Source: Aliiroseovarius sp. Z3 (GTDB lineage Bacteria; Pseudomonadota; Alphaproteobacteria; Rhodobacterales; Rhodobacteraceae). From it: 64,000 nucleotides of DNA. Made by a program: the position numbers and the translations under genes. Within the stretch, counting starts at the first letter, position 1; each line of letters begins with the position of its first letter. The notes below the pieces were generated by a model, which worked only from the letters and a program-made list of their open reading frames with translations, ran no database searches and was not told the origin of the DNA. This document shows, in pieces, positions 51,294-60,137 of this stretch. Location of the stretch: NCBI RefSeq assembly GCF_029105185.1, contig NZ_JAFMZK010000010.1, positions 1-64,000 on the forward strand, read 5' to 3'.

Positions 51294-51758
51294 TTATCGC
51301 AGCGGGATCGGGCGCTGTTCCTCGATCGCCTCCATCGCGAAATAGGATGTGACGGTCTCAAGCTCGATATTCCCGATCAGGCGCTTATAGACATCGTCGT
51401 AACCGGCCATGTTGCTGACCACGATTTTCAGCAGGTAGTCGTATTCACCGCCGATGCGGAAAAAGTCGATTACTTCCGGGATGGCAGAGACATGGTTGCG
51501 GAACTGGCGCAGCCAATCGGATGAATGATGCCGCGTCTTGATCAGTGAAAAGACAACGAAGCCACCGCCCAGTTTCTCGCGGTCAATCACCACGGTGCGG
51601 TTTCGAATCGCACCCTTGGCCTCCAACGCCTTGAGCCGCCGCCAACAGGCGTTTTGCGACAGACCGACCTTGTCGGCCAACGCCCGCTGGGATTGTGCGG
51701 CGTCGCGTTGAAGCTCTTCCAGGATGCGATAGTCAAATTGATCGAATTTAGGGGCCAT
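51294..51758 (-). CDS. Lrp/AsnC family transcriptional regulator
   Basis: The 154-residue protein has an N-terminal helix-turn-helix (LADKVGLSQNACWRRLKALE) and a RAM/AsnC ligand-binding domain with VIDFFRIGGEYDYLLKIVV. Members sense amino acids. It converges with tdh (14-base gap) and is divergent from the class V aminotransferase gene 101 bases away, which is the likely target along with itself. Confidence 0.88.
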   Translation of the reverse strand: MAPKFDQFDYRILEELQRDAAQSQRALADKVGLSQNACWRRLKALEAKGAIRNRTVVIDREKLGGGFVVFSLIKTRHHSSDWLRQFRNHVSAIPEVIDFFRIGGEYDYLLKIVVSNMAGYDDVYKRLIGNIELETVTSYFAMEAIEEQRPIPLR

Positions 51759-51859
51759 AAAACGATTATATGACCCAAAATACTAATTTCAATGGTAAAG
51801 AACTGTGAAGATTTTTGAAAATTTTGCGTCATGATGGTTGGAAGCAATCAGAGGATAAC

Positions 51860-53320
51860 ATGACGGCTCTCGATGATTTTAAGGTGGCGCTGAAAAGTGC
51901 CGATATTCACGAACAGATCCGCAAGGGGCTGATCGGTGAAGACGCAAAGATTGATGGGCCGTTTGGGTCAAAGCCGTTGATTTATGCTGACTACGTCGCG
52001 TCTGGGCGGGCGCTGTCGCAGGTCGAAGATTTCATCCGTGACCGTGTATTGCCCTATTATGCGAACACCCACACGCAAGCGTCGTTCTGCGGTGAGTACA
52101 TGACCAAACTGCGCGAAGCCGCACGGGCCGAGATTGCCCGCCTGACCGGCGCAGGACCGGGCATGAGCGTGGTTTTCACGGGGGCGGGGTCGACCGCCGG
52201 GATCAACCGGATCGTTGGCCTGCTGGACCTGGCCGCGATGGTGGCAGAGGGGCAACGGGTGGTGGTTCTGACCGGCCCGTATGAACATCATTCCAATATC
52301 CTGCCGTGGCGCGAGACCGGCGCCGAAGTCATCGAGATTGCCGAGGCGCAAGCTGGCGGTGTCGACATGAACGATCTGGCGCGGGCACTTTGGGCGGCCA
52401 AGGGTGCGGCGCAGATTGTCGGCACCTTTTCGGCGGCGTCCAACGTCACCGGTATTCTGACCGATGTAGATGCGGTGACGCGGATGCTGCGCAGCCATGG
52501 CGCACTGGCGATATGGGATTACGGCTGCGCCGGTCCCTATTGCGAGATGGACATGAAGCACGGCAGCGATGCCCAGAAAGATGCCATCGTATTTTCGGTT
52601 CACAAATTTCCCGGCGGTCCCGGATCCAGCGGCGTCGCGGTGATCCGAGACGAGATCGCCCGCCGTGCCACGCCGACTCTCCCCGGCGGCGGCACGGTCA
52701 GTTTCGTGTCGCCCTGGGGGCATGTCTACTCCGACAGCCTTGCAGCGCGCGAGGAGGGTGGCACGCCGAACGTGATCGGCGATATTCGCGCCGCATTGGC
52801 AATGCTGGTGAAAGAGGCGCTGGGGCAGGACTGGCTGGACCAGCGGCAAGCCGCACTTCGGGCGCGGGCGTTGAAGGTCTGGTCGGCGAATGACCGCATT
52901 CAGGTGTTGGGCAAACCCGAAGCAGACGCGCTGCCGATTTTTTCCTTTCGCGTGCGGGACGGGCAGGGCGCGCAGATACATCACCAGTTCTTTACCCGGC
53001 TGCTGAGCGACCTGACCGGTGTGCAGGCGCGGGGGGGCTGTGCCTGTGCCGGGCCTTACGGTCACCGGCTTTTGGGTCTGGGCAAGGCCGATTCCGATGC
53101 CACTATGGCGGCTTTGGAACTGGGCGAAGAAACCGCCAAGCCCGGTTGGATACGATTGAACCTTTCCGCCTTGATGACGGACGAAAAGGCAGATTTGGTC
53201 GTTCAGGCGGTGGACGATCTGGCCCGGATCGCTCAAGATTATGCGGCACAGTACAACGTCGATACCAGTACCGCCCGTTTCAAAGCCCAAGCCTTACCCG
53301 AGGACACGCTTGCTTCATAA
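51860..53320 (+). CDS. Class V aminotransferase-fold PLP enzyme (cysteine desulfurase-like)
   Basis: The start at ATG 51860 (AGAGGATA upstream) gives 486 residues. FSVHKFPGGPGSSGVAVI contains the PLP Lys, VLTGPYEHHSNILPWRETGA the class V His, and IWDYGCAGPYCEMDMKHG the cofactor Asp region. A late GGCACAGPYGHRLLG holds cysteines where desulfurases of the NifS/SufS type have theirs. At about 80 residues longer than SufS, it is a distinct subgroup. Reaction unknown: desulfuration, lyase or transaminase chemistry are all possible. It is the first gene before the monooxygenase-opine cluster. Confidence 0.82.
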   Translation: MTALDDFKVALKSADIHEQIRKGLIGEDAKIDGPFGSKPLIYADYVASGRALSQVEDFIRDRVLPYYANTHTQASFCGEYMTKLREAARAEIARLTGAGPGMSVVFTGAGSTAGINRIVGLLDLAAMVAEGQRVVVLTGPYEHHSNILPWRETGAEVIEIAEAQAGGVDMNDLARALWAAKGAAQIVGTFSAASNVTGILTDVDAVTRMLRSHGALAIWDYGCAGPYCEMDMKHGSDAQKDAIVFSVHKFPGGPGSSGVAVIRDEIARRATPTLPGGGTVSFVSPWGHVYSDSLAAREEGGTPNVIGDIRAALAMLVKEALGQDWLDQRQAALRARALKVWSANDRIQVLGKPEADALPIFSFRVRDGQGAQIHHQFFTRLLSDLTGVQARGGCACAGPYGHRLLGLGKADSDATMAALELGEETAKPGWIRLNLSALMTDEKADLVVQAVDDLARIAQDYAAQYNVDTSTARFKAQALPEDTLAS

Positions 53321-53395
53321 CAAAACACTGCACTGACCGCATCAGCGCGGATCGATCAGGACGTGACGGACCACGACACTTGAAGGACAACCAAT

Positions 53396-54862
53396 ATGAC
53401 ACATGACACAGAGTCCCCGATAGACGGCCAAGGGCTACCGGTATTGGAGGCGCGGCTGCGCGAGGATCTGAAGTTCCTGTGCTGGCCGGGCAAGGACTGG
53501 GTGCCAGCCCGCGACGGGGTCAGCGATGTGGTGATCATCGGCGGTGGCATGTGCGGTATGGTGGCGTGGTTGGCGCTGAAGACCGGGGGCATTCACAACA
53601 TGCGGGTGCTGGATCGCAGCCCCGAGGGGCTGGAAGGCCCGTGGCTGACCTATGCGCGGATGGAAACGCTGCGCTCGCCCAAGGAGCTGACAGGCCCGGC
53701 CTTTGGTCACGGCGCGTTGAGTTTTCAGGCGTGGTATCGTGCGCAGTTCGGCACCGAAAAATGGGACACGCTGGACAAGATTCCGCGCCCGATGTGGATG
53801 GAATACCTGCAGTGGTATCGGAAGGTGTTGAGCATTCCGACCGAGAACGGCGTGTCGGTCGATCTGGTTGAACCCGAGGGGGATTTGCTCCGCCTACATC
53901 TTTCGGGGGCCAAGGAAAAGTCGATCCTGTGCCGCAAGCTGGTTTTCGCAACGGGCCGGGATGGCACCGGGCAGCCGAATATTCCCGGATTTGTGCAGGA
54001 TCTGGACCGCAAATACTGGGCACATAGTGCAGACGAGATCGACTTCACCGCGCTGAAAGGCAAGCGTGTGGCCGTGGTTGGCGTGGGCGCGTCTGCCGTG
54101 GACAACGCTGCCGAGGCGCTGGAACATGGTGCCGCCGAGGTGCGCCATCTGATCCGCCGCAAGGAAATGCCGACGATCAACAAGATGATGGGGATCGGCT
54201 CGTTCGGGTTCACCGCCGGTTATGCCAGCCTGCCGGATGAATGGCGCTGGCGTTTCATGCAGTATTCCTTTGCGACCCAAACGCCACCGCCGCATGGTTC
54301 AACCAACCGGGTCAGCCGCCATCCCAACGCCCATTTCCACTTTGGCAAGGCAGTGCAAACGACGGTCGAGACGAACGGAGCGGTTACGGTCGGGTTTGCC
54401 GATGGCACGTCCTATGACGCTGATTTCGTCATCCTTGGGACCGGTTTCACCATCGACCCCCTGTCGCGGACCGAGTTTGGCGATGCGGCGACCAATATCC
54501 TGCTGTGGCAAGATGTTTACACTCCGCCCGCGGACGAACCTTCGCGCGATTTGGGGCGGTTCCCGTATCTCAACGACGATTTCACCTTCCGCGAAAAGGT
54601 GCCGGGCACAGCGCCGTGGCTCTCGAACGTCTATTGCTTCAACTACGGTGCATCGGCCAGCCTGGGCAAGGTGTCGGGCGACATTCCGGGGATTTCGGAA
54701 GGGGCAAACTGGATGGCGCGCGAGATTGCGGCGAAGCTGTATGTCGAGGATGTCTCTGAACATTGGCAAGCGATGCTGGACTACGACACGCCGGAGCTGG
54801 ATGGCAGCGAATGGATGCCGACCGACCTGATCACGGAAAGTGAGAAGGGGGAGGTTGCCTGA
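53396..54862 (+). CDS. FAD/NAD(P)-dependent monooxygenase-like oxidoreductase
   Basis: The 488-residue cytoplasmic protein has an FAD motif VVIIGGGMCGMVAWLALKTG near residues 43-62 and a second dinucleotide motif VAVVGVGASAVDNAAEALEH near residue 224. GTGFTIDP near the end matches the flavin-containing monooxygenase ATG/GTG signature. Such enzymes hydroxylate or Baeyer-Villiger-oxidise N- or S-containing or ketone substrates. It is 75 bases after the PLP enzyme, and its last base overlaps the next gene, so the following CMD genes are coupled to it. Confidence 0.85.
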   Translation: MTHDTESPIDGQGLPVLEARLREDLKFLCWPGKDWVPARDGVSDVVIIGGGMCGMVAWLALKTGGIHNMRVLDRSPEGLEGPWLTYARMETLRSPKELTGPAFGHGALSFQAWYRAQFGTEKWDTLDKIPRPMWMEYLQWYRKVLSIPTENGVSVDLVEPEGDLLRLHLSGAKEKSILCRKLVFATGRDGTGQPNIPGFVQDLDRKYWAHSADEIDFTALKGKRVAVVGVGASAVDNAAEALEHGAAEVRHLIRRKEMPTINKMMGIGSFGFTAGYASLPDEWRWRFMQYSFATQTPPPHGSTNRVSRHPNAHFHFGKAVQTTVETNGAVTVGFADGTSYDADFVILGTGFTIDPLSRTEFGDAATNILLWQDVYTPPADEPSRDLGRFPYLNDDFTFREKVPGTAPWLSNVYCFNYGASASLGKVSGDIPGISEGANWMAREIAAKLYVEDVSEHWQAMLDYDTPELDGSEWMPTDLITESEKGEVA

Positions 54863-55341
54863 TGGCTTTGGACACAACCGCGCTGCGACAGGCAGGTGTT
54901 GCAACCGATGGCACCTTGGCGGCTGCCATCGACGGGCGCGCCACCATCTTCGAAATGACGCAGGCCGCCGAAGAGGCCGTTCTGCGCCCACAGGACGCAG
55001 GCCCATGGTCGCATGAGTTGCGCGCGGCATTGGCGGCGCGGATTGCGGTGCTGAACGGTGAAACAGACCTGGCCACGCGATACGGCCAAGGGGCAGGTGC
55101 GTTCGCTGATCTGGCTGATCCGGCCGATGACGGGGCTGCACAGGGTTTGACCGAGGTTGTCGGCTTCATGGACAAGGTGGCGGCAGACACGCGCAATGTC
55201 GCGGCGGTTGATATCTTGGGCCTGCAAGCGGCAGGGGTGGCGGATGCCGACATCGTGCGGCTGGCAGAGTTGAATGCGTTCCTGGCCTATCAGCTCCGGG
55301 TGATTGCCGGGTTGCGGTTGATGAAAGGGGCGTTTGCATGA
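54862..55341 (+). CDS. CMD-associated helical protein (carboxymuconolactone decarboxylase-like, lacks CxxC)
   Basis: This 159-residue all-helical protein has KVAADTRNVAAVDILGLQAA and ADADIVRLAELNAFLAYQLR, which resemble the second half of CMD/AhpD proteins, but no cysteine redox pair is present. It is coupled at both ends: to the monooxygenase by one base and to the true CMD protein by ATGA. In other bacteria paired CMD proteins of this sort are encoded together, so it probably forms a complex with the next gene product. Its exact function is unknown. Confidence 0.7.
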   Translation: MALDTTALRQAGVATDGTLAAAIDGRATIFEMTQAAEEAVLRPQDAGPWSHELRAALAARIAVLNGETDLATRYGQGAGAFADLADPADDGAAQGLTEVVGFMDKVAADTRNVAAVDILGLQAAGVADADIVRLAELNAFLAYQLRVIAGLRLMKGAFA

Positions 55342-55928
55342 CCAAGGTGATCACCAAATTCACCCGCAATGTCCCGCATTGGCAACCACGCGTGACTCCG
55401 GTGGACCTGAAAGAAGCGAGCGATGAGCAGTTGGATGCGCTGAAGGTCACGCCGTCAAACACCAAAGTGTCGGAATACGTTTTGACGCTGGCGCATGATG
55501 TGGAAAGCCTGAAGGTGCGTTCGCCGCTGTTTAATGCCATTATGTATGACAAGGGCGGGATGAGCCGCGCCGAGCGGGAGTTGGGTGCGCTTGGGGCCTC
55601 GATGGTCAATCATTGCATCTATTGCGCCGCCGTTCACGCCGCACGCCATGCGCAGCTTGAGAAATCGACTGACGTGACGGACAAGCTGTTCCGCGACGGT
55701 GCCAAGGCGGATTTGAGCACGCGGGACCGGGCGATTTTCGACTTTGCGGTGGCCTTATCCGAAGCTCCGTCACGGGCCGCGCCAGAGCATATGGACGCGC
55801 TGAAAGCCGCCGGGCTGGACGAGGCCGAGGTGCTGGACCTGATCCTGTCAGCGGCGCTTTTTGGCTGGGCAAACAGGCTGATGCATGTGCTGGGGGATCC
55901 GGTGCGCGTTGGCGAAACTAGAAACTGA
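55338..55928 (+). CDS. Alkylhydroperoxidase/CMD family peroxidase-related protein
   Basis: The 196-residue protein has the redox motif MVNHCIYCAAVHAARHAQLE, with the CxxC pair and a downstream His that together form the AhpD-type active site. ADLSTRDRAIFDFAVALSEA and DEAEVLDLILSAALFGWANR are the rest of the fold. It may remove peroxide formed by the flavin monooxygenase two genes upstream, or act directly on the pathway intermediate. It is followed by a dyad operator and the opine dehydrogenase gene. Confidence 0.87.
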   Translation: MTKVITKFTRNVPHWQPRVTPVDLKEASDEQLDALKVTPSNTKVSEYVLTLAHDVESLKVRSPLFNAIMYDKGGMSRAERELGALGASMVNHCIYCAAVHAARHAQLEKSTDVTDKLFRDGAKADLSTRDRAIFDFAVALSEAPSRAAPEHMDALKAAGLDEAEVLDLILSAALFGWANRLMHVLGDPVRVGETRN

Positions 55929-55940
55929 CCTATTTTCCTA

Positions 55941-55963
55941 TATAACGGATGACATTCCGTTAA
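55941..55963. promoter_or_regulatory. Candidate dyad operator upstream of the opine-dehydrogenase operon (copy 2)
   Basis: TAACGGA-TGACAT-TCCGTTA (55943-55962) has perfect seven-base arms. The first 19 bases, TATAACGGATGACATTCCG, match the reverse complement of the site before kbl with one difference. It lies 47-69 bases before the start, so it probably drives a second promoter inside the long gene set. Confidence 0.65.
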
Positions 55964-56009
55964 GATGGTGTAAGCTGGGGTTATAAGGACACGTTGTGAA
56001 AGGGTGGAT

Positions 56010-57107
56010 GTGAGCAAGACGGTAGGACTGGCGGGCGCAGGCTCGATCGCGTTTGGAACGGCGGCGTTGTTGCACAAGGCAGGCCATGATCCGATGCTGT
56101 GGTCGCCCTCGGGCAAGGGCACGGCAGAGCTTGCTGATGGGGCTGTCCTTACTGCCGTTGGTGCTGTCGAGACATCGTTGACACCCCGCATCGCCGATAG
56201 TGCCGCGACGCTGGCGCGCGATAACGACGTCTTGATGATCGCGCTTCCCGGATACGGTCATAAGGCTGTGCTGGACGCTCTGGTCCCGCATATTGAACCG
56301 CGCCATCATGTGATCATCTCGTCCCACGCATCGCTTGGCGCTGTCTATCTGATGCAGAAGTTGGCTGCGCGAGGCGTGACCGTTCCGATTACCGCGTGGG
56401 GCACCACCGTCTGCACCGGCAGACGCCAATCGGGAACCGAGGTAAAGGTGAACACGGTGCGTAGCCGCGTCGACCTTTGCACCGTGCCGGAAGATCGGTC
56501 TGACGAGGCGTTGCGCCTGTGCCAAACGCTGTTTGGCGACCGGTTCCAACCCCGCGACGGGCTTTTGGCCATTTCGTTGTCGAACCTGAACCCGCAGAAC
56601 CATATGGGGATCGCCTTGGGCAACATCACCCGGATGGAGCAGGGCGAGACATGGTCGCAAGGTCAGAACGTGACCCCCAAGGTGGGCCGATTGCTGGAAG
56701 AACTGGACCGCGAACGGCTGGAGATCGCGCAGGCGCTGGGGCTGGAGGTCAAAACGATCTTTGAGCATTTTCACCTGTCGTTTCATGTGCCTGTCGCCTC
56801 GATTTCCAAGATGAACCAGCAGATGCATGAACAGGGCAATGGCGGCGTTGGTCCGGCCACTGCCGACAGCCGTTATGTGACCGAAGACGTGCCCTATGGG
56901 CTGGTGCTGACCGCAGCACTTGGGCGGTTGACCGGCCACCCGGCAAAGCTGCACGAGGCCGGTATACAGATTTTCTCGGCCATGTATGGCAGGGATTTCG
57001 AAGCCGAGAATGAAATTCTGAAGGCGCTGGACCTTGACCGCTTCGACCTTGATGATCTGAAGCAGGCAGCCCGAACCGGCATGCTGTGCCAACCCGCCAG
57101 CGCCTGA
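56010..57107 (+). CDS. NAD/NADP octopine/nopaline dehydrogenase family protein
   Basis: I take GTG 56010 as the start because AAAGGG lies five bases before it; an in-frame GTG at 56004 is possible. The 365-residue protein has the Rossmann motif VGLAGAGSIAFGTAALLHKA, VLMIALPGYGHKAVLDALV, and AISLSNLNPQNHMGIALGNI. The last contains the NPxxH active-site sequence of opine dehydrogenases. These interconvert opines (amino acid-keto acid secondary amines) with their parts using NAD(P)H. It is linked to a polyamine-type importer, so the compound is probably taken up and oxidised. Confidence 0.87.
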   Translation: MSKTVGLAGAGSIAFGTAALLHKAGHDPMLWSPSGKGTAELADGAVLTAVGAVETSLTPRIADSAATLARDNDVLMIALPGYGHKAVLDALVPHIEPRHHVIISSHASLGAVYLMQKLAARGVTVPITAWGTTVCTGRRQSGTEVKVNTVRSRVDLCTVPEDRSDEALRLCQTLFGDRFQPRDGLLAISLSNLNPQNHMGIALGNITRMEQGETWSQGQNVTPKVGRLLEELDRERLEIAQALGLEVKTIFEHFHLSFHVPVASISKMNQQMHEQGNGGVGPATADSRYVTEDVPYGLVLTAALGRLTGHPAKLHEAGIQIFSAMYGRDFEAENEILKALDLDRFDLDDLKQAARTGMLCQPASA

Positions 57108-57165
57108 GTACAACAAGATAAAAACCAAGAAGAAACCAACCACAAACCCAACAAGGAGACACCAA

Positions 57166-58275
57166 ATGTCAAAACTGATTTATAATCGTCGCCGCTTCCT
57201 GGGCACAGCCGCCGCCACTGGCGCGGCGCTGGCGTCGCCCTTTTATCTGCGTCGCGCTGCGGCCCAGTCGGGTGGCGAGGTGAATATCTGGACCTACAAT
57301 GATTTCGTACCCGCTGCGTTCAAAGAGCAGTTCGAGGCCGAGACCGGCATCAAGGTCAACGTGCGTCTGGTTGACGACCAGGGCAAACAGTTCAATCTGC
57401 TGGCCGCCGAGCAGCCGAACCCGACCGTTGATATCATGACGGTTGCCGGTCACCGCTTCCTGCAGTTCATCGACAGCGACCTTCTGGCGCCCTTGGATAC
57501 GGATCGGCTGACCAATTGGGGCAACATCAACCCGACCTTCTCGGAAAGCGATTGGTCGACGATCAACGGCAACAAATGGGGTGCGCCAATCCTGTCTGGA
57601 ATGGAGGTTCTGTCCTACAACACGGAACTGGTCAGCGAAGAAGAGGCGTTGACCTGGGACACGCTGTTTTCCGAGAAATACAGCGGTCAGACCGCCTATA
57701 TCATTCAGGATATGATGTCGATCGTGATGCTGAAGATGGGGTATGACGGCAACATGGTTGCCTATCTGGATGACCCGGACAAGGCCGCCCAGATCGTCGA
57801 GGAAGCCAAGCAGTTCCTGATCGAGAAAAAGCCGCTGGTGCGCAAGTACTATGATGGTGGGGCAGAGTTCCAGCAAATGATGGTGAACCAGGACATCGCG
57901 TTGGGCCATTCCTGGAACGGTCCGGCTGCGGCGCTGATCAATGACGGCTTCCCGCTGGCAATGACAATCCCGCGCGAGGGTTCGTATGGCTTTGTTTACA
58001 CCTACAACATCGCCAACAACGCACCGAATGCCGACAACGCCTATACCTTCCTTGATGCGATCCTTTCTTCGCCTGAGATTGGCGCGGCAATGACCAAAGC
58101 GTCAGGCTTCATCTCGACCTACAAGGACGCGTCGCAGCATCTGAACGACCTTGAGAAGAAGTCGACCTCGTTCCCGGAAGAGCAGCTGGCAAACCTGCAG
58201 TTCTTCCGCGCCGAGGCAAACGAGATGAAATACGGCCTTCTCGACCCTGCGGTCGAGGCGATCAAAGCCGCCTGA
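57166..58275 (+). CDS. ABC transporter substrate-binding protein, spermidine/putrescine-type
   Basis: The 369-residue periplasmic protein has a twin-arginine signal (NRRRFLGTAAATGAALASPF). The mature start GGEVNIWTYNDFVPAAFKEQ is typical of PotD/PotF-like proteins, and ALGHSWNGPAAALINDG and YTFLDAILSSPEIG follow. Tat export suggests it folds before export. The canonical polyamine-binding acidic residues cannot be confirmed by eye, and the neighbouring opine-type enzyme argues for an amino-acid conjugate. A strong AAGGAG ribosome site lies before the ATG. Confidence 0.87.
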   Translation: MSKLIYNRRRFLGTAAATGAALASPFYLRRAAAQSGGEVNIWTYNDFVPAAFKEQFEAETGIKVNVRLVDDQGKQFNLLAAEQPNPTVDIMTVAGHRFLQFIDSDLLAPLDTDRLTNWGNINPTFSESDWSTINGNKWGAPILSGMEVLSYNTELVSEEEALTWDTLFSEKYSGQTAYIIQDMMSIVMLKMGYDGNMVAYLDDPDKAAQIVEEAKQFLIEKKPLVRKYYDGGAEFQQMMVNQDIALGHSWNGPAAALINDGFPLAMTIPREGSYGFVYTYNIANNAPNADNAYTFLDAILSSPEIGAAMTKASGFISTYKDASQHLNDLEKKSTSFPEEQLANLQFFRAEANEMKYGLLDPAVEAIKAA

Positions 58276-58300
58276 TATCCTTTAGGAAACCTGTTCCTGT

Positions 58301-58320
58301 CCCGCCCAGTGCGGGGCGGG
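58301..58320 (+). terminator. GC-rich hairpin between binding-protein and permease genes
   Basis: CCCGCCC (58301-58307) and GGGCGGG (58314-58320) pair perfectly around a 6-base loop, 26 bases after the binding-protein stop. There is no T run. It is the third such element found directly after a binding-protein gene in this window. Confidence 0.65.
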
Positions 58321-58347
58321 GGCCCTGACCTTCCGAAAGACCATCGA

Positions 58348-59334
58348 ATGACCTATGACGCATCCTCGCAACGGGGCAAGCGCGCTGAGACGCTTGAGAC
58401 CTCTGGCCGGACCTTTTGGGGCCGATTGGTGGAATGGGGGCCGTATCATACGCTGATGCGGCTGGCGACAGCCTCGCCCCGCCGCCAGTTCCTGATCCTC
58501 GCCGCCTTTCCGATCCTCTGGGTGCTGACCCAGCATCTTGGCCCAATGTTGCAGATGTTGCGGGTGTCGCTGACCGATGCCTATCCGGTGGCACCGGGGG
58601 TCGAACAGCACTTCACGCTGGACAACTACGCCCGTTTCTTTGGCGACAGCATCTTCTGGATGCCGTTCTTTCGAACGCTGGCCTTTGCCGGGGTGTTCAC
58701 CTTCTGCACGCTGATCATCACCTATCCGGTGGCCTACTTTCTGGCCCGCCACGTCAGCCGCAAGAACCAGATGCTGTTTCTGCTGCTTCTGCTGATCCCG
58801 TTTTGGGTGGGCGAGATCGTGCGCACCTATGCGATCATGATCCTGCTGGGCAACACGGGCGCGGTAAACATGGTTCTGAAATGGGTGGGTCTGATCGACC
58901 GGCCGATCCCCTTTATGTACACCAGCTTCTCTATGGGCGTGGGCATTGTCTATCTGACCGCGCTCTACATGCTGCTGCCCTTGTACTCCGCGCTGGAAAA
59001 ATTGCCGCAGAGCATGAATGAAGCCGCCGCCGATTTGGGCGCCGGGGCGTGGACGCGGTTCCGCCGCGTGTCGCTTCCCTTGACCATCGAAGGGATCTCG
59101 TCTGGCTGTACGCTGGTGTTCCTGATTTCGACCGGGTTCTATGCGACGCCGGTTCTGTTGGGCGGACCGTCCACCACGGTGTTTGCCGAAACCATCGCGG
59201 GCTTCTTCCATGTGGCCGGAGATGAATGGCCCACGGGTGCCGCTTTTGCCACGATCATGTTTGCGGCGGCATTGGTGATCACGGCGACGTTCCAGAGAGT
59301 GATGAATTCCTTGCGGAAGGGAGAACGGAAATGA
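58348..59334 (+). CDS. ABC permease, PotB-like
   Basis: ATG 58348 is preferred to an upstream start inside the hairpin; the product is 328 residues. It has about six helices after a longer-than-usual cytoplasmic N-terminus of some 45 residues. The EAA loop is MNEAAADLGAGAWTRFRRVS, and FLLLLLIPFWVGEIVRTYA is typical of the PotB/PotH family. The stop overlaps the next permease start. Confidence 0.88.
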   Translation: MTYDASSQRGKRAETLETSGRTFWGRLVEWGPYHTLMRLATASPRRQFLILAAFPILWVLTQHLGPMLQMLRVSLTDAYPVAPGVEQHFTLDNYARFFGDSIFWMPFFRTLAFAGVFTFCTLIITYPVAYFLARHVSRKNQMLFLLLLLIPFWVGEIVRTYAIMILLGNTGAVNMVLKWVGLIDRPIPFMYTSFSMGVGIVYLTALYMLLPLYSALEKLPQSMNEAAADLGAGAWTRFRRVSLPLTIEGISSGCTLVFLISTGFYATPVLLGGPSTTVFAETIAGFFHVAGDEWPTGAAFATIMFAAALVITATFQRVMNSLRKGERK

Positions 59335-60134
59335 ATGATCGTCCAGAACTGTTTCGCGGCAACCGGATCTTCCTGAGCTGCACCTATTGGGCCTTTGTCC
59401 TTTATGTCTTCGTGCCGCTGTTCCTGATGATCCTGATGGGGTTCAAGGACTCGAAATTCATCGGCTTCCCTATCAAATCCTGGACATTGGATTGGTACAC
59501 GGGCGTATTCGCCGATGCCGAGGTTCTGTCGACCTTTGGCTATTCGGTTGCTATCGCGGTTCTATCAACGCTGATTTCGGTGATTGTCGGCACATGGATC
59601 GCGGTGCTGCTTGAGGGGCGCAAATTCCTTGGCCGAACTGCGATCTTCGGAATGACCGTGCTGCCTGCGCTGGTGCCGGGGATCATCTCGGCCATCGCCT
59701 TCCGTATCTATGCCCGCTATCTGGGGATCGAGCCGGGTATGGGCGCGATTGTCTGGGCGCATGCCGTCCACAACGTGCCCTTCGTGGTGCTGGTGGTGAT
59801 GGCGCGCCTGTCGACCCTGCCGAAAAGCCAGATTGAAGCCGCGCGTGACCTTGGCGCCGACCCGCTGGTGTCATTCATCCGGATCACCTTGCCTTATCTG
59901 GTACCGGCCATTCTGGGCGCGTCGATCTTCTGCCTGCTTCTATCGTTTGACGATTTCGTCCGCTCGTTCTTCCTGGGTGGATACGAACCGACATTGCCGG
60001 TTTTGATCTTTGCAAAACTTCGTTCGGGTATGAGCCCCGAGATTAACGCCATCGCTACTGTTGCGCTGATCCTGACTGCCGCCATCGGCATCTGGGCCGA
60101 GCGTTTCACCCGCCGCATGAATAAGGAAAGCTAA
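59331..60134 (+). CDS. ABC permease, PotC-like
   Basis: Starting at ATG 59331 (GGGAGAACGG before it, ATGA overlap), the 267-residue protein has six helices and the EAA loop IEAARDLGADPLVSFIRITL. VLPALVPGIISAIAFRIYAR and FDDFVRSFFLGG are PotC/PotI features. It forms the channel with the preceding permease. Confidence 0.9.
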   Translation: MNDRPELFRGNRIFLSCTYWAFVLYVFVPLFLMILMGFKDSKFIGFPIKSWTLDWYTGVFADAEVLSTFGYSVAIAVLSTLISVIVGTWIAVLLEGRKFLGRTAIFGMTVLPALVPGIISAIAFRIYARYLGIEPGMGAIVWAHAVHNVPFVVLVVMARLSTLPKSQIEAARDLGADPLVSFIRITLPYLVPAILGASIFCLLLSFDDFVRSFFLGGYEPTLPVLIFAKLRSGMSPEINAIATVALILTAAIGIWAERFTRRMNKES

Positions 60135-60137
60135 GCC

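Noticed and set aside
52306-52893. 195-codon arginine-rich frame inside the PLP enzyme gene
   Set aside because: It is a shifted-frame shadow of the class V enzyme, whose motifs run through the whole length.
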